A DNA stretch of 64,000 bases. It comes from Paraflavitalea devenefica (lineage in GTDB: Bacteria; Bacteroidota; Bacteroidia; Chitinophagales; Chitinophagaceae). The stretch is taken from contig NZ_JAARML010000002.1 in the NCBI RefSeq assembly GCF_011759375.1, forward strand, positions 62,001 through 126,000. The letters run 5' to 3'. This document shows, piece by piece, positions 1 to 8,706 of this stretch (the stretch's first letter is position 1; every line of letters begins with the position of its first letter). Made by a program: the position numbers and the translations under genes. The notes below the pieces were generated by a model. That model worked only from the letters and a program-made list of their open reading frames with translations, was not told the origin of the DNA and did not search any database.

Positions 1-1279
1 ATTCAACAGGCTGCCAACAGATCAGTTGTTTGTTAAAAATTATCAGATTATTATTGATGATTTCAAGCATGCAAGCGACAACCTGCCCGATAAACGTCCG
101 AGCAATGCCTTTAAACTATCTAAAGCAGCGGCCATGCACATGCTGGCGAAGGCTTATATTTTCAGGGCTTATTCTGCTGCCAAACAAGGCAGTGACTTTA
201 AAAGCGCCTGGGACATTGCCAAAAACCTGATTGACCAACAGTCTACTTACGGAACAGGACTACTCACTGATTTTGGCGATGTAAATAAGGAAAACAACGA
301 TTACAACCAGGAGATACTGTATTCAGTAGAGCGTCTCCCTGGCAATCCCCTTGATAATGAAGTGGCCAATATTGGTTCTGATTTTTCCAACAAAGCAAAT
401 ATTACGCTGAACCTGTTTAACTGCAACTATCAAAACAACGTAGCCATTCCGGCCGGCTCGGGGAAATTTCCTTGTGACAGGGTGATACAGTACAGCCGTC
501 CTTTGCGTCAGGTTGTACCCACGCCCTATGTATACAATATTGCCTTTGCCGACAAAGTGAATGACAGCCGTTATGACAACAGTTTCCGCACCATGTGGCG
601 CGCCACCAATACCAACGTAACCGGCATCGCTGTTGGCGATACGGCTTATTACCTGGCGCCATCCGATGAAGCAGGAGATGCGTTGATAGCCCAGGGAAAA
701 AAGTACAGGGTGATCAAACCCAGTGAATTTTATCTGCCTTCCCGTCCGGCCATTCAAATGTTCCCGGCCCTGACAAAATTCGATGATAACAAGCGGGCTG
801 CGCCTAATGATGGGTCCGGTCGTCCTTTGCCGGTAGCGAAATTATCAGAAGTGTACCTGCTGGCTGCTGAAGCGGCTATTGGTGATGGCCGTCCGGCCGA
901 TGCACTGCCGCTGGTACTTACCATACGCCAAAGAGCTGCTTACAGGCCGGGACTTGCTGCCGGAGAACTAACAAACCGGCAAAACCGGATGAAGCAAAAG
1001 AACACCGGCACTGTGAGCAGTCCGGTTTGGGTAGACCTGACCAGTGCAGATATGACCCTCGATTTTATATTGGAAGAAAGGACCCGTGAACTGGCTGGTG
1101 AAAATGTTCGCTGGCCCGACCTGGCATGCCGCAACAAACTGGTGGAGCGGGTGAAACTCTACAACCTGGCGGCCGCTGCAAAAGTAGAGTCGAAGCATAA
1201 CCTGCGGCCGATACCCCAAACACAACTGGATGCCATGAACGACCCGGACAAGAAAAAGTATCAGAATCCAGGTTACTAG
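1..1279 (+). CDS. SusD/RagB family nutrient-binding lipoprotein, 5' part missing
   Basis: Surface lipoprotein of the SusD family, which lies on a SusC-type TonB-dependent porin and hands glycans to it. The frame is open from base 2 without a stop, so the true start, the lipoprotein signal and the N-terminal part lie outside the window; about 425 residues are visible where the family usually has 500-650. The TTG at 26 is internal and should not be taken as the start. The C-terminal region has the family pattern LSEVYLLAAEAAI followed by DFILEERTRELAGENVRW, and the protein ends in the typical QNPGY. The matching SusC is expected just upstream. The genes that follow on the same strand (GH10, GH2, UxuA) suggest a xylan-type substrate; that substrate is inference. 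Confidence 0.9.
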   Translation, partial: FNRLPTDQLFVKNYQIIIDDFKHASDNLPDKRPSNAFKLSKAAAMHMLAKAYIFRAYSAAKQGSDFKSAWDIAKNLIDQQSTYGTGLLTDFGDVNKENNDYNQEILYSVERLPGNPLDNEVANIGSDFSNKANITLNLFNCNYQNNVAIPAGSGKFPCDRVIQYSRPLRQVVPTPYVYNIAFADKVNDSRYDNSFRTMWRATNTNVTGIAVGDTAYYLAPSDEAGDALIAQGKKYRVIKPSEFYLPSRPAIQMFPALTKFDDNKRAAPNDGSGRPLPVAKLSEVYLLAAEAAIGDGRPADALPLVLTIRQRAAYRPGLAAGELTNRQNRMKQKNTGTVSSPVWVDLTSADMTLDFILEERTRELAGENVRWPDLACRNKLVERVKLYNLAAAAKVESKHNLRPIPQTQLDAMNDPDKKKYQNPGY

Positions 1280-1290
1280 TAATGTCGTTT

Positions 1291-1337
1291 GTCAGGCTGA
1301 GCCTGTCGAAGCCCCCCTTCAACAAGCTCAGGGTGAC
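1291..1337. repeat. REP-like imperfect palindrome
   Basis: Two 21-base arms (1291-1311 and 1317-1337) are reverse complements with about four mismatches and are separated by a run of C. It sits 12 bases after the SusD stop and may act as a 3' stabiliser or weak terminator. The left arm recurs exactly at 56217-56237, so it is a dispersed element. Confidence 0.75.
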
Positions 1338-1388
1338 ATCTCTCAGGGTGACAACTTGAAACAAACAGCTAACATTAAAAAAAGATCA

Positions 1389-2993
1389 ATGAAAAATAAA
1401 TACAGGTCACTATTGACGATTGCTGCAGCGATAACGCTGCTGGCTTCCTGTACTAAAATGAGGGATACCGGGATTATGGAGATGAGGAATTTTAGCGATA
1501 CGGCAGCCGTTTTAAAAGACGCAACCGATGTTCCTATAGGGGTAGCCATTGATTATACACCCATGCTGAACGATGCTAAATATGCAGCCGTTGCCAAACG
1601 TGATTTTGACGGTGTTACTTTCGGTTATCAAATGAAGCATGGAGCGATCGTGCAAAGTGATGGAACGCTCAAATTCACCAATGCCGATGCATTGGTGGCC
1701 GCCTCTGCCGGCCTGAACATCTTTGGCCATACACTTGGCTGGCATGCGAACCAGAATGCCACTTACCTGAAAAATTATTCGGGCCTTACCGTTCCTGCAG
1801 CAGTGGAACTCATTGCCAGCAACGCCGGTTTTGAAAGTGGCCTGGCAGGCTGGTCAACGTTCAATGCACAAAACGGGGCCACGGTTACAGCTACCAGTAC
1901 GGCTTCGGAAATACGCACCGGCAGCGGTGCCATGAAAGTGGTAAATCCCGTTGCCAATGCCAATGGCCAATGGCGTGTGCAGGTATCCAGTACTGCATTT
2001 CCCACTGTAGCCGGCAAGCAATATGTTGTTTCCTATTGGGTAAAGGCAGCGGCTGCAGGCGGTTCCATCCGCTTGTCTACCGGCCCTTCAGCGCCGCAAT
2101 ACCAGGGCGACCAAACGATTGGTACTACCTGGCAGAATGTGACTTACCAATTTACGGCCAGTCTGACCTCTACTACTTTCCTGTTTGACATGGGACTGGT
2201 GGCCAATACTTATTACATTGACGATGCCAGCGTGAAAGAAGTTGTGGTAGCCAACAACGGCGCCCAGATCGCTGCCAAGTTGGATGAAGCGCTGAATACT
2301 TTTATAACAGGCATGGTAAACCACTATAAGGGTACTGTAAAGGCCTGGGATGTGGTGAATGAGGTAGTGAGCCCTTCAGGCGCGTACAGGAACATTGCCA
2401 ATAGTACGGATGTGGCCGATAAATCGGCCGCCGATCTTTTATTCTGGAGTGAATACATGGGCCGCGACTATGTAGTGAAAGCATTCAAGTATGCTGAAGC
2501 TGCCGATCCCACCGCCAAGTTGTTTATAAATGATTATGGTCTGGAATCAAGTGCGGCCAAGCTGGATTCACTCATTGCCCTTGTAGGCGAACTGAAAACA
2601 AAGGGAGCCAAGGTAGATGGCATTGGTACACAAATGCACATTGCCTGGAATACTACCTATGCCGGCATTGACGCCATGATGCAGAAACTGGCTGCTACCG
2701 GTTTGCTCATTCACCTCTCAGAACTGGATGTGAAGGTCAATCCATTGTTTAAGCCTAATTTTGAGCTGACAGACCTGGCTGCCAATTACCAGGCTGATAT
2801 GTACAGGTATGCTATTCAATCATACCTGAAGTATGTACCCAAAGCACAGCAGTATCGCATTACTGTGTGGGGTATCACCGACAATACCAGTTGGCTGTAC
2901 AAGAACGGGCAGGAATTCCCGCTCCTGTACAATGCCGACTATTCAAAGAAGAAGGCGTATGCTGGCGTGTTACAGGCTTTGAAGGGTCAATAG
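1389..2993 (+). CDS. Endo-1,4-beta-xylanase, GH10, with inserted CBM4/9-like module
   Basis: Secreted lipoprotein that should cleave internal beta-1,4 bonds of xylan. The start at 1389 gives a clean lipoprotein signal (positive MKNKYR, hydrophobic stretch, LLASC); an upstream TTG in frame only adds an untypical tail. The GH10 barrel is split: residues to about 138 are its first part (GHTLGWHANQNATYL), about 140-285 is a beta-sandwich resembling CBM4/9 (NAGFESGLAGW ... YYIDDASV), and the barrel resumes with WDVVNE (general acid/base Glu325) and HLSELDV (nucleophile Glu445). Such an insertion is known in xylanases of gut Bacteroidetes. Length is 534 aa. It lies 109 bases after the SusD gene, separated by a palindrome, and is followed by GH2 and UxuA. 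Activity on xylan is well supported; debranching partners are not visible in the window. Confidence 0.93.
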   Translation: MKNKYRSLLTIAAAITLLASCTKMRDTGIMEMRNFSDTAAVLKDATDVPIGVAIDYTPMLNDAKYAAVAKRDFDGVTFGYQMKHGAIVQSDGTLKFTNADALVAASAGLNIFGHTLGWHANQNATYLKNYSGLTVPAAVELIASNAGFESGLAGWSTFNAQNGATVTATSTASEIRTGSGAMKVVNPVANANGQWRVQVSSTAFPTVAGKQYVVSYWVKAAAAGGSIRLSTGPSAPQYQGDQTIGTTWQNVTYQFTASLTSTTFLFDMGLVANTYYIDDASVKEVVVANNGAQIAAKLDEALNTFITGMVNHYKGTVKAWDVVNEVVSPSGAYRNIANSTDVADKSAADLLFWSEYMGRDYVVKAFKYAEAADPTAKLFINDYGLESSAAKLDSLIALVGELKTKGAKVDGIGTQMHIAWNTTYAGIDAMMQKLAATGLLIHLSELDVKVNPLFKPNFELTDLAANYQADMYRYAIQSYLKYVPKAQQYRITVWGITDNTSWLYKNGQEFPLLYNADYSKKKAYAGVLQALKGQ

Positions 2994-3039
2994 CAGGTTG
3001 GCCACTATGAAAACTTTGTTTCAATAAAAGTATTATTGC

Positions 3040-5766
3040 ATGCACAAAGCATTATTGCTTATTACAGTTTGTTTTTTATTCAATATGGCCGGAGCTCAGT
3101 CTCCGGCCTTGTCACGGAAAGAACGCACTACCAGGGAGCGCATCCTGATCAACGAAGGCTGGAAATTCATGCGTTATACCGGAGCGCCGGACAATTTAAG
3201 CTATGATGTGCGCCCGGAAGTGACGGACCGTAATGATAATGTAGTGGCAGATACCAAACCTACCGAATCAATAAAGGTAGCTGAGGATAACAATGTGTTG
3301 AAGCCATGGATACTGCCTGTTGCCAACGAGTTTATTAAAGACCCTGCCAAACACCATCAGCGGCCTCCCGGCCATCCCGGGGGCCGCTCCCTTTTCGTAC
3401 AAAACAACTTTAATGACCAGGACTGGGAATCCGTAACGCTTCCCCATGACTGGGCTATAAAAGGGCCCTTCTACAAGGAAGCCAATGCGATAGTTGGCGG
3501 CGGCATGGGCCGCCTGCCGATACAGGGCGTAGCCTGGTATCGCAGGAAGTTAACGATTACTGCTGCAGACGAACACAAGTCAATTTACCTGGATATTGAT
3601 GGCGCTATGTCATACGCCATTGTTTGGCTGAATGGACACCTGGTGGGCGGCTGGCCTTATGGTTATAATTCTTTTAGACTTGACCTGACGCCTTATGTAA
3701 AACCGGACGGCGATAATCAACTGGCGATAAGGCTGGACAATCCACTCAACTCCTCCCGCTGGTATCCCGGGGGCGGCATTTACCGGAATATATGGCTTAC
3801 CAAAGTGAACAAGGTACATGTAGCGCAGTGGGGAACATTTATTACTTCAAGAGATGTTTCGGCTTCCGCTGCTACTGTTGATCTGGGTGTATCTATAGAA
3901 AATAAGTCAACCACGGACCAGCGTATTGAAGTGATTACAGACGTGTACAGGATGGATGATCAACTCAACAGAACAGGGAACAAGATAGCAACTTTCCCTT
4001 CTTCCCTATCCATCGTACCGGGCGGGCAAAAGATAAAGACCGAAAAGTCAGTAAGCATAAAAGACCCTGTATTATGGGGACCTCCGCCTGCTCAAAAACC
4101 GAACCTGTACGTTGCTGTTACCCGTTTGTTGTCAAATGGAACAGTGATTGATGAATATGAAACCCGTTTTGGCATTCGCTCCCTGCAGTTTGACCCGCTA
4201 AAAGGTTTGTTGGTGAATGGTGAACCTGTTCGCTTCCAGGGGGTGAACCAGCATCATGATCTGGGCGCTTTGGGTGCTGCCTTTAACACGAGGGCGGCTG
4301 AAAGACAATTAGAGATGCTGCGGGAAATGGGTTGCAACTCCATCCGGCTGGCGCATAATCCGCCGGCGCCTGAATTGCTGGACCTGACTGACCGCATGGG
4401 CTTCCTGGTAATTGATGAAATTTTCGATAGTTGGGAAAGGAAGAAAACACCATTGGATTTTCATTTGATCTTTCCTGACTGGCATGAACCTGATATCAGG
4501 GCCTTTATGCGGAGAGACAGGAATCATCCTTCTGTGATCGCCTGGAGCTTTGGCAACGAAGTAGGAGAGCAATACACTGCCGAAGCGGGAGCAGCATGGG
4601 CAAAAAAACTGCATGCTATTGTACGGGAGGAAGATAGTACAAGGCCTGCTACTGCCTCCATGAATTATGCCAAGCCGGATATGCCTTTCCCGAAAGAGAT
4701 GGACATTTTAAACCTGAATTACCAGGGAGAGGGTATCCGTGATGCACCGGCCTACGCTCATTTACGGGGGATCAGAACCTCACCTTTGTACCCGGCATTT
4801 CAGAAACAGTTTCCCGATAAGTTAATTGTAAGCAGTGAAACAGCCTCTGCGCTTAGCACCCGGGGTACTTATATATTCCCGGTATTTAATGGAATAAGCG
4901 CCCCTGTGAGTGACAGTACAGGCGGTGACCCCAAACAACAATATGTAAGCGCTTATGAATTGTATACGGCTGCATTCGGCGCATCGGCCGATAAGGTCTT
5001 TGCTTCCCAGGATAAGCATCCTTATGTGGCCGGGGAATTTGTGTGGTCGGGTTGGGATTACCTGGGCGAGCCTACGCCTTACTACTCAGCACGCAGTTCC
5101 TATTCCGGCATTATAGACCTGGCAGGATTTAAGAAAGACCGCTTTTACCTGTACCAGTCACGCTGGCGTCCTGATCTTCCTATGGCGCATATACTGCCAC
5201 ACTGGACATGGCCCGAACGCAACGGGGCCATTACCCCCGTACATGTTTTTTCATCGGGTGATGAAGCGGAGTTGTTCCTGAATAATAAATCACTGGGCCG
5301 CAAAAAGAGAGGCGCCTACGAATATCGTTTCCGTTGGGATAGCGTGGTTTACCAACCCGGCGAGCTGCGGGTAGTTACTTATAAGAACGGAAAAAAATGG
5401 GCTGCCGACAAGGTGAGAACAGCGGGTAATGCTGCGCGGCTGCAATTGAGTGCCGACAGAAGCAACATACAGGCAGATGGGAAAGATCTTTCGTTTATTA
5501 CGGTGCGTGTAGTGGATAATAAAGGTTTATTGGCGCCGCGGGCGGGTAACAATATACAATTTGAATTATCGGGTCCCGGTGAAATAGTGGCTACTGATAA
5601 TGGCAATCCTGCTGACCTTGTTGCTTTTCCTTCAAAAGAAAGGAAGGCATTTAATGGACTTGCACTGGTAATTGTTCGTGCAAAGGCTGGAACGGCAGGG
5701 GCAATAACCATAACAGCAAGATCTGGTGGCCTTGTATCAGGACAAGTGATTGTTAAGTCCCGGTAG
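3040..5766 (+). CDS. Glycoside hydrolase family 2 (beta-galactosidase/beta-glucuronidase type)
   Basis: Secreted 908-aa exo-glycosidase. A signal peptide covers about residues 1-19 (ends in AGAQS). Then come the jelly-roll sugar-binding domain (about 35-240; WYRRKL, NSSRWYPGGGIYRNIW), an immunoglobulin-like domain, and the TIM barrel with VNGEPVRFQGVNQHHD, SIRLAHNP and FGNEVGEQ, where Glu507 is the expected acid/base. Glu600 in SSETAS is the expected nucleophile. The C-terminus adds a DUF4982-like domain and an invasin/Big-like domain (LQLSADRSNIQADGKDLSFI), a layout common in Bacteroidetes GH2 proteins. Beside a xylanase and UxuA it could be a beta-galactosidase or beta-glucuronidase acting on xylan side chains; the sequence does not decide which. 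Confidence 0.9.
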   Translation: MHKALLLITVCFLFNMAGAQSPALSRKERTTRERILINEGWKFMRYTGAPDNLSYDVRPEVTDRNDNVVADTKPTESIKVAEDNNVLKPWILPVANEFIKDPAKHHQRPPGHPGGRSLFVQNNFNDQDWESVTLPHDWAIKGPFYKEANAIVGGGMGRLPIQGVAWYRRKLTITAADEHKSIYLDIDGAMSYAIVWLNGHLVGGWPYGYNSFRLDLTPYVKPDGDNQLAIRLDNPLNSSRWYPGGGIYRNIWLTKVNKVHVAQWGTFITSRDVSASAATVDLGVSIENKSTTDQRIEVITDVYRMDDQLNRTGNKIATFPSSLSIVPGGQKIKTEKSVSIKDPVLWGPPPAQKPNLYVAVTRLLSNGTVIDEYETRFGIRSLQFDPLKGLLVNGEPVRFQGVNQHHDLGALGAAFNTRAAERQLEMLREMGCNSIRLAHNPPAPELLDLTDRMGFLVIDEIFDSWERKKTPLDFHLIFPDWHEPDIRAFMRRDRNHPSVIAWSFGNEVGEQYTAEAGAAWAKKLHAIVREEDSTRPATASMNYAKPDMPFPKEMDILNLNYQGEGIRDAPAYAHLRGIRTSPLYPAFQKQFPDKLIVSSETASALSTRGTYIFPVFNGISAPVSDSTGGDPKQQYVSAYELYTAAFGASADKVFASQDKHPYVAGEFVWSGWDYLGEPTPYYSARSSYSGIIDLAGFKKDRFYLYQSRWRPDLPMAHILPHWTWPERNGAITPVHVFSSGDEAELFLNNKSLGRKKRGAYEYRFRWDSVVYQPGELRVVTYKNGKKWAADKVRTAGNAARLQLSADRSNIQADGKDLSFITVRVVDNKGLLAPRAGNNIQFELSGPGEIVATDNGNPADLVAFPSKERKAFNGLALVIVRAKAGTAGAITITARSGGLVSGQVIVKSR

Positions 5767-5851
5767 TTCCGCCTGGTTAATAGTGCTTATAAGATGGCTG
5801 GTTCTATTTAGATTAAAGTATTAACCTATCAGAATTCACGATATGTATTTA

Positions 5852-7012
5852 ATGGAACAAACAATGCGGTGGTTTGGGCCGAATGACCCGGTAAGTTTAT
5901 GGGACATACGGCAGGCAGGATGTACAGGCGTAGTGACAGCGTTGCACCAGATCCCGGTAGGAGCCGTATGGACGGTGGAAGCCATCAATACCCGCAAGGC
6001 AATGATTGAAGCAGCAGGCATGAGCTGGACAGTAATAGAAAGCCTGCCGGTGCATGAGGACATTAAAAAGCAATCGGGCAATTACCGGCAGTATATTGAG
6101 CACTATAAAGAGAGCCTGCGCAACGTGGCGGCCTGTGGCCTGAAGGTAGTGACGTATAATTTCATGCCTATACTGGACTGGATGCGTACGGACGTATCTT
6201 ATGAAATGCCCGACAAAAGCAAGGCCCTGTACTTTGAACGGTCGGCCTTTATTGCCTTTGATCTCTTTTTATTGAAAAGGCCCGGCGCAGAAAAAGACTA
6301 TACGGCCACCGACATACAAAAAGCGACAAACAGGTTTGAGCGCATGAATAATGCGGAAAAAGAAACCCTTTTCCGTAATACGATGCTGGGCCTTCCCGGC
6401 AGTGATGATGCCTTTACGCCGGAGCAGGTATTGACAGCCCTGAGAACGTATGACGGTATTGATGCACAAAAGCTAAAGCAGCATCTATTCTATTTTCTGC
6501 AACAGGTGGTGCCGGTGGCGGAAGCTTGCGGGCTGAAGATGGCAATCCATCCCGACGATCCGCCCTATTCCATTTTAGGATTGCCCCGGATAGTAAGTAC
6601 AGCGCAGGACGTATTGGACCTGCTGGAGGCCGCTCCTTCATTGGCCAACGGACTGTGTTTCTGTACCGGTTCCTTTGGCGCCCGGGCCGATAATGACCTG
6701 TTCACGATGCTACAGGCTTTTGGTGATCATGTTCATTTCCTGCACCTGCGCAATACAAAAAGAGATGCAGAAGGGAACTTCTATGAAGCTGATCACCTGG
6801 CCGGTGATGCGGATATGTATACGATTGTGAAAGAAGTGCTGCATATTATGCAACGCAGGAAGGTGGCTATCCCCATGAGGCCTGATCATGGTCACCAGAT
6901 GCTGGATGACCTGCAAAAGAAAACCTATCCGGGTTATTCTGCTATCGGGCGGCTGCGCGGACTGGCTGAGTTGCGGGGATTGGAGATGGGGATCTGTAAG
7001 AGCTTGAAGTGA
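5852..7012 (+). CDS. uxuA: Mannonate dehydratase
   Basis: Cytoplasmic enzyme that dehydrates D-mannonate to 2-keto-3-deoxygluconate (EC 4.2.1.8) in glucuronate catabolism. The N-terminus [19 protein letters not shown] closely follows the E. coli UxuA start, which is why 5852 is preferred over an ATG three codons earlier. The rest has family stretches such as [25 protein letters not shown] and [10 protein letters not shown], which carry the metal-binding His, Cys and Asp residues. Its 386 residues are close to the E. coli enzyme (394). Its place after GH10 and GH2 genes fits a locus that takes up glucuronic-acid-decorated xylan fragments and catabolises the uronate inside the cell; UxaC and UxuB are not in the window. 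Confidence 0.96.
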   Translation: MEQTMRWFGPNDPVSLWDIRQAGCTGVVTALHQIPVGAVWTVEAINTRKAMIEAAGMSWTVIESLPVHEDIKKQSGNYRQYIEHYKESLRNVAACGLKVVTYNFMPILDWMRTDVSYEMPDKSKALYFERSAFIAFDLFLLKRPGAEKDYTATDIQKATNRFERMNNAEKETLFRNTMLGLPGSDDAFTPEQVLTALRTYDGIDAQKLKQHLFYFLQQVVPVAEACGLKMAIHPDDPPYSILGLPRIVSTAQDVLDLLEAAPSLANGLCFCTGSFGARADNDLFTMLQAFGDHVHFLHLRNTKRDAEGNFYEADHLAGDADMYTIVKEVLHIMQRRKVAIPMRPDHGHQMLDDLQKKTYPGYSAIGRLRGLAELRGLEMGICKSLK

Positions 7013-7020
7013 ATAGTGAG

Positions 7021-7077
7021 TAGTGAGTTATGAGTACGTTTGCTTCGAAAGATTCGCCGCTTACTCACAACTCACCA
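7021..7077. repeat. Inverted repeat between convergent genes
   Basis: Arms 7021-7036 and 7062-7077 (words of the type TGAGTTATGAGTA and its complement) can form a long hairpin. It lies exactly between the stops of uxuA (+) and the phosphoesterase (-), so a bidirectional terminator role is likely. The loop carries CGTTTGCTTCGA (7037-7048), whose complement recurs near 48421 and 62968. Confidence 0.65.
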
Positions 7078-7085
7078 CTGACAAC

Positions 7086-8564
7086 TCACACAGTAATCGT
7101 TTCCGAAAACACATTTCCAAACCTGTCCGTTGCCTTCACCATGATCTTTTTGGCAGCGGGTGATGGCTTGGCGAAAAAGAGGTGATCTGTTAAAGTAGGC
7201 TCTACAAACTTGTGTTTTTGGGGAAGCTGCGGCCCGCCATGCAGTTCTATTGACCAGGGGTCCAGCTCTACGCGCTGTTCCATGGCGCCTTTGGCTACTT
7301 CATCTTCCCACCATTCTATTTTCCATTTGGGGTCCCAGTTCCATACATTCGCCACGATTTCATCCGGTGCTGTAGTCAGTTTCCCTTTATTGTACACTCT
7401 TAACTGGTGGTCTTTCTCCTTACCGGTAGATTTGTAATACCATTTAATGTCATCTCCGTCCACTTCATATACGCCATAACCATTGGGGGTACCATCGCTG
7501 CAGATAGGCCCTGTCCACCAGGCGCCGCAAACAGTGCCATGTACATGCTCCATGAGATTGTCTTTTTCCCATTTTTCGTTCATGTGGGTATGGCCCGACA
7601 TGATATGTACGTTATAAGGTTTCAGCAGCTTGTACAACTGGTTCCTGTTGGCTACTGTACCACCAATGGCCTCCTCGGCCAGCTTGTTCCTGCGCTGGTT
7701 GCCTGTGTCGGTAGGGATATGATTGCTTACCACTATCGTTGAGCCGGGCTTTACCAGTGCCAGGTCCTGCTCCAGCCAGCGCAGTTGCGCTTCGGTGAGG
7801 TAACCAATGTACTTTTTAGCTGTACCTATAAAGAACACATTATCCAGTACGATGTAATGTATTTTACCACGGTTAAAAGAATAATAAGTAGGGCCAAACT
7901 GTTTTTTGAACGTGCGGGCAGAAACATCATCCGAACCGCCATCAATATCCATGTCGTGGTTGCCGATCACATTGAAGAAAGGAACACCGCTGATGGCTAC
8001 CGCTTCCCGGTAATCTTCAAACAGTTCAAAATGGTCCCATACCAGGTCGCCGCAGCCGATGCCGTGGAATAAACTGTCTTTGGGATAAGAAGCTACCAGT
8101 TTTTGCAGGTCGGGGGCAGATTGTGTTTTGAGCAGTTCTGCATCTTTTTCTGAAATGATCTGGGTATCGGCCCATACCACAAAATTGTGTTTGGTATCAT
8201 CAACAGTCAGCTTCTCCAGGTTGAAGTCGGCTTTCAAAGCACCTTCCTTCTGGGTAAGGGGCTGGTAGAATTGGGAGATGCCTTTGTTGTTGGGGAAGGC
8301 ATAGCCTGCCGGCAGGCTGATGTATACAAATTCAGCCGCGGAATGTGCATTGATCGTATAGTTCCCTTTTTTGTCGGTGGTGGTAACAGTGTAACCATCG
8401 GTTACTGCCACACCAGCTATAGCGGTACCATTGTTTTGTACACGGCCTTTAATAGTAAGGCTGGCTGCAACACGTTGGCCGGCTGCCTGCGTAATCATGG
8501 CAGGTGTGGAAAAAGCAGCGCCTGCAAGGCCAAAACTCCTGAGAAAACTTCTTCTGTTAAGCAT
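7086..8564 (-). CDS. Tat-exported calcineurin-like phosphoesterase
   Basis: Secreted metallophosphoesterase of the binuclear-metal (calcineurin) superfamily; it should hydrolyse phosphomono- or diesters outside the cytoplasm. The start at 8564 puts MLNRRSFLRSFGLAGAAF at the N-terminus, a twin-arginine signal; 13 more in-frame codons upstream look non-coding. An N-terminal beta-sandwich (about 30-110, TIKGRVQNNGTAIAGVAV) precedes the catalytic domain with WADTQ, GCGDLVWDH, VIGNHDMD, VSNHIP and MSGHTHMN. The first motif has Gln where the classic superfamily has His (DxH), a change also known in other members of this group. A C-terminal beta domain follows. It is the last gene of the minus-strand sigma-FecR-SusC-SusD-DUF5689 series, so it probably processes what that transporter handles. 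The substrate is unknown. Confidence 0.88.
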   Translation of the reverse strand: MLNRRSFLRSFGLAGAAFSTPAMITQAAGQRVAASLTIKGRVQNNGTAIAGVAVTDGYTVTTTDKKGNYTINAHSAAEFVYISLPAGYAFPNNKGISQFYQPLTQKEGALKADFNLEKLTVDDTKHNFVVWADTQIISEKDAELLKTQSAPDLQKLVASYPKDSLFHGIGCGDLVWDHFELFEDYREAVAISGVPFFNVIGNHDMDIDGGSDDVSARTFKKQFGPTYYSFNRGKIHYIVLDNVFFIGTAKKYIGYLTEAQLRWLEQDLALVKPGSTIVVSNHIPTDTGNQRRNKLAEEAIGGTVANRNQLYKLLKPYNVHIMSGHTHMNEKWEKDNLMEHVHGTVCGAWWTGPICSDGTPNGYGVYEVDGDDIKWYYKSTGKEKDHQLRVYNKGKLTTAPDEIVANVWNWDPKWKIEWWEDEVAKGAMEQRVELDPWSIELHGGPQLPQKHKFVEPTLTDHLFFAKPSPAAKKIMVKATDRFGNVFSETITV

Positions 8565-8645
8565 AGGGAGATATTTGGTGATAGAGAATTTTAGGATTTG
8601 CAATAATAACTATAAATGAGTAATCTGTTATTGAAGATGAAGTAA

Positions 8646-8700
8646 GAAGTCTGAAGTCCGAGGCCTGAAAAATCCTTTCAGACCTCGGACTTCAGACCTC
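8646..8700. repeat. Near-perfect 25-bp intercistronic hairpin
   Basis: Arms 8646-8670 and 8676-8700 pair over 25 positions with only two mismatches around a 5-base loop. It starts 7 bases after the DUF5689 stop and ends 82 bases before the phosphoesterase start. It has no clear T-run, so it may be an mRNA-stability or processing element as well as a terminator. Confidence 0.75.
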
Positions 8701-8706
8701 AGATTT

